Source: Nitzschia sp. pyKryTriq1 (taxonomy: Eukaryota; Bacillariophyta; Bacillariophyceae; Bacillariales; Bacillariaceae). Taken from it: 64,000 nucleotides of DNA. The position numbers were made by a program, and so were the translations under genes. Positions 10,207 through 22,132 of the stretch are shown one piece after another. The notes under the pieces are model-generated. The model was not told where the DNA came from. It worked only from the letters and a program-made list of their open reading frames with translations, and did not search any database. How positions within the stretch are numbered: position 1 is the first letter of the stretch; every line of letters begins with the position of its first letter. The stretch lies in NCBI GenBank assembly GCA_956465555.1, contig OY101123.1, forward strand, positions 1,054,001 to 1,118,000, read 5' to 3'.

Positions 10207-12857
10207 GGACCTTCTCCTTACTCACTCCTGCAATCCGATGTGACTCATCACGCTAACAAAACCAAGCGGATCATTCTGGTTCTCTGCACATACAAGTCAA
10301 CTACTACCTTGACGACCAAACCTACCCCTGTACATACATACAACTACTACGATCCCTTGCGCAGACTCTGGCGATTCATTCTTTCAATTTGTGTGATCAA
10401 TACAGCACAATTTCAACTCGCGGTTTCTTGCAAACGTGTAAATATCTTTTGCAGCGCCGACGACGACTCTCCCGGTTCGTCCATTGTTTATATTTCTATA
10501 CGAACCAAAGTAACATGTACATAATCGTGTTTACTACCGACACTATCTTATCCTCACTACCTTAAATAGCATGGAGCAGTTGACTCTACTAGTAGTAGTA
10601 CTGTACGCTATTTTAAGTACAACGACCTTCCAGGTAGTGAGCAGAGATTTTTTCTCTTTCCATCGCCAGACATACTGCTCTCTCTCTCTCTCTCTCTCTA
10701 CTCTACTAATAGGAGTAGCTCTAGCTAGCAGTAGAACGAGCTGCCGGTAAAGAGGAAAACCTTCTACTCCTCTACTACTACTAGTCTACCAGCGAGATTT
10801 ACTTTCTCTACTCGAAGTTGAAAGCAGTGATTCGGGATGACGAATGAAATGTACTGCCATGGGTACCGGTACAAGTAGTAGGTAACCGGTAGACTGTACT
10901 TGGCGGCTGTCTACCGGTACCCTCGCTACTCTCGACTGGTAGTAGTAGTAGAGCGACAGCAGTCTCTGCGGCCCGTACCCCTGTACCGGTACAGTAGCAC
11001 CAGTACGTACTGTACCGGTCGTCCCCCCCCCCCCCCCCCCCCGCCCGCCCTCTTGTCTACTCTCTCTTTCTAGCTAGTAGCAGTAGAGAGAGTAGTAGTA
11101 GTAGCTACCAGAGAGCTCTACTCTCTACTGTAACTCTACTAATAGTAGTAGTAGAGTAGAAAAAGTAGATTAGTAGATAGAGAGGGTACCTACTCTCTCT
11201 ACATGTACCCTCCCTCCCTCTCTCTACTCGACTCTACGGTACACCGGTAGAGAGAGTAGTACGAGTACTAAGTCTCTCTTCTCCCTCTACTCTCGCTCGT
11301 GTGATCTCATTGGTTATGTTTTTCGGATTCTCTAGAGAGAATTCTGACGAATTCTGACGAACCCCACCGGTACATTAGTTTAAAAACAAATAGCATTAAA
11401 TAACTCTTCAGCACCAGAAGCCTGATGAGTTGGTACCAGTACACTTTAACCTCGGATAAACTTTGCTTTCTCGAAAATGTTTCTCACGCACACACACATG
11501 CAGTGTGCAGTTAGGTGCCCTGTCGCGTCGCCGACCTGCTGTCTGTCGACGTCACGATACGACGTCATCCGTCTGTCCGTCTCCGCTCGACTTCAACCTG
11601 ACACTGCAAAGCGTTCCAAGTAGTCGTGACACCTGCGCGGCGTCGAGACTACATTTGAATAGTTATTCTACTATGACCGATCCTTTCCTTGACAACAAAA
11701 GGTTCCATCCTTGTCTTGTTGGTTGCCTGGTTGGTTTCAGTAATCGGTAACCGGCATGGTGCTTGTGACCCAAACATACGTGTCTGTGTGACATCCGTTC
11801 GTCGTCACCCCGCCTTTGCCCAGGCTCTCCAAATTGATGGACTGCCATGGGTACAATTCGAGGTTCATGAGCAAACATTTGATTGAGGATATACAAAAGT
11901 CGTATTTTTGATGACGAAAGCCATTAATGGTGTGCAAAGTCATGGCCCACACCAACGAGATATAGTCTACTATGGATGCCAACTATAGCACGCACCCCGG
12001 ATGGTGGTCTACAAGAAAGGATCATGGTCTACAAGAAAGGAATAGGCTACTACCAACCTTATGTTGCTCAAGATGTCATTGATTGTCTCTCGGGCGGGGC
12101 CATGGTGGGTGGTTGACCTCATCTCTGGAATTGCCGGCTATGGTCATAGTGGCTTGACAATATCGTCGTAAAGCAGGAGAGAAAAAGTGCACTGTCTAAT
12201 TTAGTTGCTACCTTGACGGTCAAGAGCAATGAATCTCTCTTCCGCCAGAAGGATAGTAGCCATGCAATCTTTTCACCTGTATGGGATCATCAGCGCTAGT
12301 CTGCACATCTACAGAGATGATGGAACCTAGTTCTGTGCTTGCATCCTTCGTAGATTTCGCTTGCACGATTCAACATCAGAGCAGGCTGCTGCCAACTAGC
12401 ACATAGACTAGCAAGCTTCTCTTCCATGCATAGTTGGCAGCGCAGAGTACCAAACGATTTCATACAACTGATTGCCTGTCTGGATTTTTGCTCAGAATGA
12501 CTTAAACTGCGCATGATGATGATGATGAGGAACAGGGACGTCTGTCGGTCTGCTCGCTCCGCTCGCATAAAAAAATTCTGCGCCGTCGCTATGCGAGACG
12601 TGGGAACTACAGTACTTTTTAGAAGTCCGGTAATGTGGAAGGTACGTTGCGTGTGAGGAGTCGTCGTCGTCGTCGTCGTCGTCGTCGAACTGATGACAAT
12701 AATCGATGTCGGCGGCGGGTGCTTTCGTTTTTGATATATACCAGAGGTCCCGACGAATACCAGCATTGTCTTCGCGACCTACCAATTTTAAAATAAAGGA
12801 AAAGGTGTCATTGCGGTTAACGTGTTTAGCTTATTTGAACGAAGGATTATCACCGTT
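10207..12857. other. long intergenic region rich in simple repeats
   Basis: No supported gene in 2.65 kb. It contains a (CT)11 run at 10678-10699, TACTAG/AGAGAG tracts through 10570-11290, GTACCGGTAC palindromes at about 10865-11015, a C20 homopolymer at 11023-11042, and a (TCG)9 run at 12661-12687. Short frames near 11690-12290 (for example a hydrophobic stretch around 11700-11750) are broken and unconvincing. A 20-bp unit, TGGTCTACAAGAAAGGA plus three bases, is doubled near 12003-12043. Confidence 0.5.
11023..11042. repeat. C20 homopolymer
   Basis: Twenty consecutive C residues, preceded by a GTACCGGTC palindromic stretch and followed by CGCCCGCCC. The opposite strand is G20 and could form a G-quadruplex. 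The exact length may be uncertain because homopolymers are error-prone in assemblies. Confidence 0.9.
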
Positions 12858-13352
12858 ATGATGCATTCAATTTCTTTCTCTGTCGGCTTGTGGATGCTAT
12901 CGGCATCCATAAATGGGGCGGTTGTCGCGTTTACGCCCATTGTGACCGGAGGAAAGAGTGCTCAGTTGAACAGTCGCTGCTCTGTCGAGTCCAAATATCA
13001 ACTGTCTGAAGTCTTGATGTCCTCTGCCAGTGATGATGCCTCTGCCCCGATTGTCGCTCTGAATGTGATCCTCCGCATCAAACCTGAAGTTCGAGAAAAA
13101 TTCCTCGAAGTCATCCTCAACAATCAGAAAGGTACCATGAACAAGGAATTGGAACCCTTAGCTTTGGAATATATCTTTGGGGAAGACGCATCCGAGCCCA
13201 ACACGTTTCACTTTCATGAAAAGTACCTTGGTGATGAAGGTATTGCAGCACACAATGCGGCGCCACATTTTCTTGTTTGGGAAGAATTTGCCCAGACAAA
13301 TCCGTTTAGTTCCCCTCCCGAGGTCTACAAATATGTGATTTCCAGTGAGTGA
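12858..13352 (+). CDS. plastid-targeted ABM (antibiotic biosynthesis monooxygenase) domain protein
   Basis: A single exon of 164 aa, starting at the tandem ATG ATG at 12858. The N-terminus is a signal peptide (SFSVGLWMLSASINGAVVAF) followed by TPIV; the AF pair fits the ASAF-like cleavage site that directs import through diatom plastid membranes. From about residue 70 the sequence reads VALNVILRIKPEVREKFLEVI...HFHEKYLGDEGIAAHNAAPHF. This is the beta-alpha-beta pattern of the ABM dimeric ferredoxin-like fold, with the family's usual W/H-rich second half. Members act as cofactor-free monooxygenases, haem degraders or non-catalytic proteins; the substrate cannot be told. It is convergent with the MYND/hydroxylase gene 145 bp away. 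Confidence 0.75.
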   Translation: MMHSISFSVGLWMLSASINGAVVAFTPIVTGGKSAQLNSRCSVESKYQLSEVLMSSASDDASAPIVALNVILRIKPEVREKFLEVILNNQKGTMNKELEPLALEYIFGEDASEPNTFHFHEKYLGDEGIAAHNAAPHFLVWEEFAQTNPFSSPPEVYKYVISSE

Positions 13353-13497
13353 TGCCAAGAAAGATGGCCAATCTTTTTTAGCAGGCAGCAGCATAAGCTC
13401 TATAGTAGGCATTTTCTCGGAGTCTCATTTCCAAATTCAAATTGCGACGACTTGCTACAGTGGCGATATAGCTCTAGGAGACTATCGTACTCGGGTA

Positions 13498-15036
13498 CTA
13501 GCCAGAAGGAGGTGGAGGGTGGTAGCGTTTCTCCACGGCCGAGTCTTTGTTCTGACGGGCCTCAGTTAAGCAGCTCTGCCGCAGATTGACAGGCAACATA
13601 GGATGCCAAAGCCGCAATAACAAGACAACACGCTCTTCATCGGTATCGTTTCGGACTTCATGTTCAAAGGAATCATCAAACATCAAAATCTTGCCGGTTT
13701 CCCAGTGATGCCACTCCGTCCCAACTCGAATATAACATTTTGGGCCGTTATCATCCAATGTGTTGCAGGAGGATCGTTTAGGAACTACCAAACCTAGATG
13801 AGCTGTCCACCGAAGATTTGTGGGACCACAATGAGCTTGTATATGGGTGTGAGGCGCCAAACGGCTGAAAATCACTTCTCCCCCACCTTGTTGGGCAAGA
13901 GAGACGGCGTCGGGGACAATCTGATGAATCAACGCACGACTTGGCGAGGCCACACCCTCTTGTTCTCCCGTCCCAAACAATACGTATTCACTCCAGTCTT
14001 GGCCAGCAACTACCCGATGATCGTCATGGCCAGATCCACGGTCTCCAGATCCGACTTTGGACCATCCATTCGAACTCTGTCGTAGCCGTTGGTATTCTTC
14101 TAGGATTTGGGGGAAATGATCTTCCAGTTGACGACACCACGATGGATGATCACTGCGAGAGATATACAATGGACTCTTGTTGAATAGTTGAGCAGCCATA
14201 TAACCCGGTCGCTGCCAGGGATCGGTCCACCCACATGGACCAGGACGATAGTTGGAAGAGGAGTCCAGTGGTGACGTCGTCGAGAAGGATTGCGCGTCCT
14301 CAGCCATGATCGACGACGTCAAAAGGGCTAGCGCTGCAACATGTTTGGCAAATTCTCGTTGGTCATCGATCTCCTCCATGCTCAACATGAGCTCCATCCA
14401 CGCGTCATCCCAGGCCTGCCGTGGCTGTCCCTCAAAACACGTCGATCTTGTTTTTGTACTAATCCAGAGGATCGAAATGCTCTGCACCAGTCGTTGACGT
14501 CCAGCATCTATCGCTTGCCCATCCAATTCACAGTACGCACAAAACAACAATCTTCTCGCAAGCTGGAATGCAAACTTGTCTGCGTTGTGTACAAGTTCAC
14601 TCGTTATGGTAGCCTGGCCCATCTGTGATTCTTCGTCGTCACCCACTCGCTTGCTCATTATTTCTTGAGAGTAGCTTTGCCAAGCTTTCTGACAGGGTTC
14701 TAGAGACTTCTGAAATTTTTTCACTGCCAGCAAGTACTCCTGTCTCTCGTTCCATAACCGATATCCATCTCGCCACAGTGATTCGTGTTGATCTCGCTCG
14801 GAATCCGACATTCTATTCCACCAGAGTGCAGCATCATGATGTCGACGTCGACGACCCATAACGATTTCACGGTGCAAAGGGACAAAAACGGCTCCGATTT
14901 TGCGACACATATGCTTGTGTCGTTTCCAGTCGTTTCGTTGACAGGCTGCGTCGTGGTAGACGGCACATTGACAGTTGCGGCATTTCAAAAGTTTTTGGTT
15001 GCCTTGAGGGGGCTTTCCGCACGCGTTGCAGATCAT
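13498..15036 (-). CDS. MYND zinc finger fused to aspartyl/asparaginyl beta-hydroxylase
   Basis: A single exon of 512 aa. Residues 3-44 are a MYND finger: C3-C6, C19-C22, C32 and H40-C44 with the usual Q-DW-HK-C ending. The position that is normally Cys after Tyr is His28, still a possible zinc ligand. The middle 300 residues are helical and unrecognised. Residues about 380-500 match the 2-oxoglutarate/Fe(II) Asp/Asn hydroxylase family: HTHIQAHCGPTNLRWTAHLGLVVP and FDDSFEHEVRNDTDEERVVLLL, giving the His...His iron ligands and the Arg for 2-oxoglutarate. It probably hydroxylates Asp/Asn in a protein recognised through the MYND finger (inference). It is divergent from the gene at 15605. Confidence 0.85.
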   Translation of the reverse strand: MICNACGKPPQGNQKLLKCRNCQCAVYHDAACQRNDWKRHKHMCRKIGAVFVPLHREIVMGRRRRHHDAALWWNRMSDSERDQHESLWRDGYRLWNERQEYLLAVKKFQKSLEPCQKAWQSYSQEIMSKRVGDDEESQMGQATITSELVHNADKFAFQLARRLLFCAYCELDGQAIDAGRQRLVQSISILWISTKTRSTCFEGQPRQAWDDAWMELMLSMEEIDDQREFAKHVAALALLTSSIMAEDAQSFSTTSPLDSSSNYRPGPCGWTDPWQRPGYMAAQLFNKSPLYISRSDHPSWCRQLEDHFPQILEEYQRLRQSSNGWSKVGSGDRGSGHDDHRVVAGQDWSEYVLFGTGEQEGVASPSRALIHQIVPDAVSLAQQGGGEVIFSRLAPHTHIQAHCGPTNLRWTAHLGLVVPKRSSCNTLDDNGPKCYIRVGTEWHHWETGKILMFDDSFEHEVRNDTDEERVVLLLRLWHPMLPVNLRQSCLTEARQNKDSAVEKRYHPPPPSG

Positions 15037-15604
15037 TGCGTGGTTGTGGCGGTCAAACGACTGATGATTCTTCGCGTCGATGGTTGTTGCCCCACGTTAT
15101 ATTGTCAACGTGACACAGTAACTAATATTGCATCCTCTTGGGACTCTTCGAAAATGTATGGGATCAGCAATTTGATTACAGCATCAACTATTAATCATCG
15201 ACGATCGACGAGGAAACAATAACAACATCCAGGAAGAAATATAACTACCGGTAACGCATTGTTGCGTCTGTCAATCGCCCGCACGAAGATCGAGATCCAT
15301 AGAAATAAATCATGAGCGGCGTTTCCCGCGCATTATTTTTCCTTTCTCGCAACTTTACCTATTACCGTACCGGTATCGGTACCTACACAAAAGGTGACCC
15401 TTTGGCTCATCATCTTCATCGCCACACTTTGCCAAAAAGACCTGCTTTCATCTCATGACCCTTTGCCGTCCTTGGCTTGGAAAAATCATTCATTCCCAGG
15501 CGCGTGTACAGGTACGCTTTCCACTACAGTCTTCCTTTTTGAGCTCATCTCCTGCTACAAGAACCACCACCACCACCACCACGACACATCGACTTCGATC
15601 CATC
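15037..15604. other. bidirectional promoter region
   Basis: The 568 bp between two divergent starts. A TACCGGTATCGGTAC palindrome cluster lies at about 15365-15385. Just before the plus-strand start is a (CAC)n stretch (about 15563-15583) that is probably 5' leader. No gene is seen. Confidence 0.4.
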
Positions 15605-16204
15605 ATGACCGATTCTTCTACTAGTACCGATAGACCAATGGCCGAGTACTCCATCGACGAGTTCTGCACCGTATTGTCCTCCAAACAACCCACTCCTGGT
15701 GGTGGCGCTTCCGCTGCAATCTCCGCCGCCATTGGAGCGGCTACTGCCAGCATGTCGGCGGCCTACACCCAGCGCAAAAAGGACCAAGAAAGTGGAGCTG
15801 CCGAACATGCCCGGCAACTGATTTCCACCCTCGATCTTTCTCCACTGTTGCGATTAGCAGATGCCGATGTCCAAGCGTACAATGACTTACAAAGTACCTG
15901 GAAAAAGGATTGCACGCTCTCGTCGGAAGAAATTTCGGAGATTCAGGCCCGGGCGTTGCGGGTACCAACGACCTTGTTGGAGGCCTGCCATTCCCGGATT
16001 GTGGCCGTTCAAACCTTTTTGCCGCATTGCAATCCCAATATCACTTCGGATGCCAAAGTGGGAATTCATCAGCTAGCAGGTGCCGCCCGGGCTGCCTACC
16101 AAACGGTGCTGGTGAACACACCACCTGCAGAGGAGAAGCAACGGCTGGTAAAGTTGTTGTTGGAAATTCAACAAATCGAGTCCGATCTACTGAAACTAGA
16201 ATAA
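15605..16204 (+). CDS. FTCD_C-type cyclodeaminase/cyclohydrolase domain protein
   Basis: A single exon of 199 aa; ATG 15605 lies directly before MTDSSTSTDRPM and the upstream open frame is a CAC-repeat leader. The sequence is the four-helix cyclodeaminase domain: YSIDEFCTVLSSKQPTPGGG near residues 15-35 (the family's P-PGGGS signature), ASAAISAAIGAATASMSA, a helix with DADVQAYNDL, and a last helix KVGIHQLAGAARAAY. In animals this domain is the C-terminal half of formiminotransferase-cyclodeaminase; stand-alone copies in bacteria and algae are proposed methenyl-THF cyclohydrolase/cyclodeaminases of one-carbon metabolism. No organelle presequence is visible, so it is presumably cytosolic. Confidence 0.82.
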   Translation: MTDSSTSTDRPMAEYSIDEFCTVLSSKQPTPGGGASAAISAAIGAATASMSAAYTQRKKDQESGAAEHARQLISTLDLSPLLRLADADVQAYNDLQSTWKKDCTLSSEEISEIQARALRVPTTLLEACHSRIVAVQTFLPHCNPNITSDAKVGIHQLAGAARAAYQTVLVNTPPAEEKQRLVKLLLEIQQIESDLLKLE

Positions 16205-16411
16205 TAATATAAAATAACACTAACATGCATGCCTGTAGGAGAAATAATGCCTATGGCAATATACGCTAAACTTTGTTGGTTGTAGAACGATCATCGTGGC
16301 TGACAAAATCCCTAATGCCAGTCTGTGCACAATAAACCTACACTAGGACACGGGTCCCAAGGGACGAATAAATTATAGCGAGATTGCAATATCATGTATG
16401 CGATTATCTTT

Positions 16412-17509
16412 TTAAAAGTTCGTCAAGATGCGGCCCTCAAAGACACCGGCTTTGCTCAAGATGTCTTTCACTGATTCCGCCATGCCCTTCATTCCACAAA
16501 GCAAGGCACCCGAGTTACGTGGAATTGGAACTCCATCCTCTTCCAAGCAGTTTTGAACGTAGCCTGTCCTTCCATTCCATTCAGGGGAAGGCTGACTCAG
16601 TACAGGTACGATCTGAAACCCTGACGCCTCCCACTCGGGAAACTTGTCGACAAAGCAGAGATCGTCCGCCGTCTGAACTCCATAATACAGACGAGCTGTA
16701 CGGCCACCACCGCCGCCACCAGCCACGTTCAGTTGACCACTTTCCATGGCCGCCTTAATGGGCGCCACTCCACTCCCAGCAGCAAACAACAAAATATTCT
16801 ATGTCGATATTGTGTTGAGGTTGTCGTTGATGCGACGTGATTGACGGATAATGGCACGATGAGATTACTGTCGTAGGATGCAGCATGGATGGATACGAAG
16901 TAGAGAGATGTTGTTCGTCCTCACTGGCGAAGAATACATACGTACCTGAGTGGGAAAATCGTACTTGAATCCTTCCAGATTTTCTGCCATGGGGAAGCCC
17001 CCACCGAGAACTTGAGAAACTTCTACTTTGGTTCCAGGCACCGCGTCTGTGATCCAACCGTTGTCAGGTGTCTTTTTGATGAGAAACTCGAAGTCAGCGT
17101 TTTCGGCATCTGGGGCGCTGCTAATGGCGAGAAAGAGTGGTTTTGTGTCCTCGTTCAATCGGAATTGGACATATTGACCAGGAATCTTGTACTCCTGTGC
17201 CGTTTCGGGAGGAACCGAGACCGTGATGCTAACGCTGTTCCCCGATTGATTCGCTGCTTCATTTGTCTTTACTTCGGCAGCAGACCAAACAGGATCAGGG
17301 CCCCATCCCATAAACAAAGCGCCGCAAGGTTGTGTCTGGCTCTTGCTACTCGAAACGAGTCGTTGGATGGTGTTGATGGGTTCCAAGACACGTTTGTTGG
17401 TGCTAGGGACAACAAACGCCGTGGGTGCCTGACGAGGGGAGACAAAGGCCTGAGCCGATATCGCAAGAAAGAGCAGCATTTGCGTCGTCGTAGTGAAAAT
17501 AACCTTCAT
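16412..17509 (-). CDS. plastid FAD/NAD(P) oxidoreductase, pKIWI502-like
   Basis: Two exons on the minus strand, 17509-16946 and 16798-16412, with a 147-nt intron, give 316 aa. The signal peptide (MKVIFTTTTQMLLFLAISAQ) ends in AF-VSPRQAP, a plastid ASAF-like site. A ferredoxin-reductase-type FAD domain follows (YKIPGQYVQFRLNEDTKPLF, the R-x-Y/F-S equivalent being FLAISS). The second exon starts NILLFAAGSGVAPIKAAMESG, the NAD(P)-binding glycine motif, then RLYYGVQTADDL, VPVLSQPSPEW, LCGMKGMAE and the ending ILTNF. The order and the ending match plant pKIWI502/At1g15140 proteins, which are plastid reductases of uncertain partner. It resembles FNR in fold but is not the photosynthetic FNR. Confidence 0.87.
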
Positions 17510-18128
17510 CCTTCCTAAAGTTTTGAGTCTGTGCGATAAGAATACTGTAGCTGCCGATGAAACAATATATTGTGAGAGGAGATCGGTTCGGCTTGTGGCT
17601 GCGCATGCGGTCAATCATCATCATCATCATCATCGTGAAAAGCGCGTGATGATTTTGACGTTTATTTTCCTCCAAAGATCCAAACGAATACGTCAGCACT
17701 GGGCGACGGCCAGGCATCGAACATTCGAGTAGGTCGATCGTCGAAGCAAAAAAAGGAAGAAGGCACACCCGGTAGCGGCCTTCTACGAGTAGAGTAGTAG
17801 ACTACCTGGCAGTCTTTACGATATACCACTGCTAGTAGTAGTAGAGTAGAAACGAACCAAAAGTACAATGTATTTCTATAGAGCGAATTAAATTCGAAAG
17901 CGACAGGTAGAATTTCCATAATTGAACCCTTTTGAACGCTGCTCGCCCCTCCAGCCCACAAGGGTCGACAAGCTGGCTTACAGTCTCATTTCTTCATCAA
18001 AAGTGTATGTTGAGTATGTATGTATTCATATTCGTGTTTGTCAAAGATTCGTGAGCGCCATGAGGCTCATGGCACCTGTATGGTCTAGAAGGAGCACGAG
18101 CGGCTTCATGAAAGCCAGAACAACAAGG
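17510..18128. other. intergenic
   Basis: No supported gene. It contains an (ATC)n run around 17614-17634 and a CTACTAGTAG-type stretch near 17785-17845. It separates the 5' end of the flavin reductase gene from the 3' end of the VHL-like gene. Confidence 0.4.
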
Positions 18129-19369
18129 TTAATACGATGCGGTACCTGCATCACCCATTGCAGCTCTTGCTGCATCTCCCATCACTTGATCCTCCAAGGG
18201 AGTGACAAGTCCCTGGGCCTCAACAACAGCCTCTGCTGCTGGTGGTTCCTTGGAACTCGTCTGCACTTTTTGCTTCAAGTGTGGACAGTCGATAATTTTC
18301 GTTGTCTTGACGGTGTAGGAATCCACAACCACATTGGGATCACTAGCCAGCCGGGCTACAAAGGTATGCCCAATGAAGCTACCCTCAAACTTAGTGGAGC
18401 TCTCCCAATCCTGCATAAAGTCTAGAGAGAGAATAGGGAGATACAACAGATACTCGTAAGTATGGAAATGATCCGCGCGATCAACGATGCCTTTCGCCAA
18501 AATTATTATTTCGACTTACCTTGAGGCGCTGGTTTGGTACCCAAGTGGAATCTGAATTTTTCGCCACAGGAAAACCCAGAATCCGGAACATCACTCATAC
18601 CACTAGCCCAATAGACATGCAGGGGACATCCTGCTTGGTTTCGGAACGACACATCGACCACATTGCAGGGTCGTGTAGCAGGGGTAGGCTTGCGTGCAAA
18701 GTCTTGCACTACGACCGCGGTTTCCGGATCCACAGGTTCGACGTCTGGCTTGGAAAGATCACAAGATAATTTGCTTGGATTTCCAATGGGAATCAAACCT
18801 ACGCGATGCTGAAGAACAATTTGTCCTACCGTTCCATCGTCTTCAATTTCACGGCCATGATACACAAAGGATTCAAAGGTAGGAACATTCAACCACTGCC
18901 CGGGCTGCACCCTGGCTTTTGGATCATCTACTGCCTTGATGTCAGGATTATAGGGACTCCATTCCACGCCATCGACCACCCACGCGACGACCACCGTCTT
19001 GCTTCCCGTGTTCTCGACGATCCAAGTCGTATCGAAACCCTTGACGGCGGTGGGACTTTCCAAGCTTTGCACCTCCAGAGGACAGACCACGGTCTGTTGA
19101 TTGGGAACGAGGGTGGCACCCATGCCCGAAGATTTGAGTCCTTCATATATCGAATTTCGAGAAACGTCTCCTAGGTTCAACCGAACAGGTCTCGTGAGGC
19201 AGACATCCTGGTCATGGAAATGCGTGAGAGGAGGCACAGGGCAATTTGGGACCACCCCAGTGTTTCCATTCGTATCCACCAAAGGCTTGCTTTGCTGATG
19301 AGGATCCACATTTTCTCCGCCACCATTCACAGCGAGAGCACCCATGGCGGCTTTTGCAATGTTCGACAT
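18129..19369 (-). CDS. beta-rich protein with a VHL-like beta domain
   Basis: Exons 19369-18520 and 18421-18129 with a 98-nt intron (18422-18519) give 380 aa. The splice junction falls inside the best domain, reading PAPQ-DFMQDWESSTKF. Residues about 240-340 (VDVSFRNQAGCPLHVYWASG, then FEGSFIGHTFVARL and a closing strand VDSYTVKTTKIIDC) follow the order of the von Hippel-Lindau beta domain: V-F-N-----L-V-W, then a SYxGHxWxFR-like strand. Residues 90-215 contain another beta-sandwich-like segment (FDTTWIVENTGSKTVVVAWVVDG) recalling NBR1-type Ig domains. The C-terminus is Ala/Glu-rich. A role in substrate recognition is possible but unproven; the domain call is by pattern only. Confidence 0.6.
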
Positions 19370-20137
19370 GGTCTGGTCTGATTGATTCTTTCAGGTTCGA
19401 AAGTATTGTTGCATGCACTCAACGAGTATCGTGAGAATGGGATTGTTCGATGGAAAGAAGGAATAAGGAATGCGTGCTTTCGTATAAGCGCCTTCCGCAA
19501 AGGCTGCGCGGGGCTTCAAGGCGTTGTATGGATCGAGACCGCCTTTTTGGCGAACAACGCGGCGCGGTCTTATTTTGCCGCCAAATTCATTGCACGTCAA
19601 AAAATGTACCGTACGAGTACATACAGTCAGTACCGCAGTACTCGTACAAGTTCGTACCGGTGCTAAAGTGAGGAGTGGCAGGAGGAAATTTGATCAACGC
19701 ACCTGGTACCGTACAGTACCGGTACCTGGTACCGGCACTGTACGAGTTCCAGTACGGTACAAGAACTCGTAGAGTCGAGGAGTCGTCTTCAGTCATAACA
19801 TAGACCATAATAATAATGAATGACTACGACTAAAACGACCAATCCGATCGATTCATTCTGCCGTGCGACTGTGCGGCGACTGCTCGTTGGGTTCGTACTG
19901 TAGTCTGCAGTAATACGCACCGTGCAAGTACAGTACACTTGTACTGTACCGTGCTGGTACGGTATTCTTTAGCCCCTTCTTCTGGATCTTTGACGTTCGA
20001 TGAAGATCGGCTTCCGATCACAGCAGATTCTTGCAGCCAGCACTCGTACCGTTACAAGGTTTTGATGAATGCACATGCACGTTGAAAGTAACTATCTTTA
20101 GATTACTCTTATCCATTGTAACCACTTGTTTCCAACC
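19370..20137. other. divergent promoter region with GTAC palindrome clusters
   Basis: The 768 bp between the VHL-like gene (minus) and ubiquitin-NiSOD (plus). Dense GTACCGGTAC/GTACAGTAC palindromes lie at about 19605-19770 and 19890-19965. No gene is supported. Confidence 0.5.
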
Positions 20138-21116
<979 letters not shown>

Positions 21117-21729
21117 ACAATCAGTTCGAGATTGTAGACCTTTTTAGTACGTTTGCACGGCTAGAAGAAACGTGATACCGACGGAATGATATTTCTAGCA
21201 ATAGCAATGTTAATATCTTTTTAAAAGGTGATCTATCTTCTAGCGCCATACCAGGGGTAAGGACACCCTTCTCATCCACAAAAAATGAATGGCACAATTG
21301 AATCAACAATGAGTTGAGGTTCCTCAAGGGTTAGGTTGGAAGTTGGGTAGGTAATAATTCAGTAAGTCAGTAAGCCTTGTTGGGCATACTGTAAGTGGTG
21401 GGTCGTTCCGAATTGGTTTTTCAATGCGGGGGAACCTCGATGTTAAAACATCATGTACTCGTATGGTCGGCTAAAGTATCCCGGGGAAGATTGTTTCTGA
21501 AACATGAACATTTTACCGAGCATTTTGCCCCCGGTTATCGCGACTGATAGATAACAGGGAGGGGGTAAGATACAGGGAGCGGTCACCTCATGAAAGACCG
21601 AAAGAGTCGGAATGGTGGAGGTGACATTTCACGTAACACAGGGCTAGAAAAACAAACGACATCGATTACGACGCGAAGTAAAGGGGCATGGAAAAAGTGA
21701 ATAAGACACTCGCTAGATTAGAAAAGACT
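21117..21729. other. intergenic between convergent genes
   Basis: No gene supported. It lies between the 3' ends of ubiquitin-NiSOD and COX6B and probably holds both 3' untranslated regions. Confidence 0.4.
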
Positions 21730-22132
21730 CTAGACCTTGAGTCCTGCGAACGTTCCCTCCTCCCGGGCTTCGTCCCAGTTGGCAGTCCAATCACCAGGGC
21801 AGATGCTGTTGGCATACTGGCGGTAGACTTGGCACTTGTCCTCGTCCTTGCCAGTTTCCTTCAGGCACAGCAACCACTCGTTGTAACGGTTCCAGCAGTG
21901 AAGAGCTTGGTTGGATGAGGGGAAACGGTTGTCCCGAGGGGTAGTACGGACATTCTTCACTTGGTGCAAAAGGTCTTCCTCCTTTTCGGAAAGCTCCGGG
22001 ATTTTGTCGCTGAAAATCTGGTTTTCGAGTAGCATGCACCAGTTAGCAAAGATAAATGCAATGAAATAATGCCACGGTTGTTGTACACCCGTAGTTAGAA
22101 CATACCTTGTTGAGCTTGGGAGCAGGCGACAT
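21730..22132 (-). CDS. COX6B: cytochrome c oxidase subunit 6B (COX12)
   Basis: Exons 22132-22106 (MSPAPKLNK) and 22017-21730, joined over an 88-nt intron (22018-22105), give 104 aa. The second exon carries the twin-cysteine pattern of COX6B: ALHCWNRYNEWLLCL (C-x9-C) and DKCQVYRQYANSICPGDW (C-x10-C), then WDEAREEGTFAG, which matches the WDEQRE-GTFPG ending of the family. It is an intermembrane-space subunit of complex IV, imported through the Mia40 disulfide relay. Length and cysteine spacing are normal. It is divergent from the E2 gene at 23001. Confidence 0.95.

Noticed and set aside
11460-12290. Possible decayed gene (hydrophobic stretch near 11700, a YKKGIGYYQ-like piece near 12030)
   Set aside because: The second piece recalls the GYEKVGYYQ stretch of the protein at 832-2043, but the match is too short and the frames too broken to support a pseudogene.
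12296-12785. Minus-strand frames with Asp or Thr runs
   Set aside because: Produced by the (TCG)9 microsatellite; no protein features otherwise.
15394-15624. His-rich frame before the cyclodeaminase gene
   Set aside because: It translates the CAC repeat of the leader; out of frame with the conserved domain.
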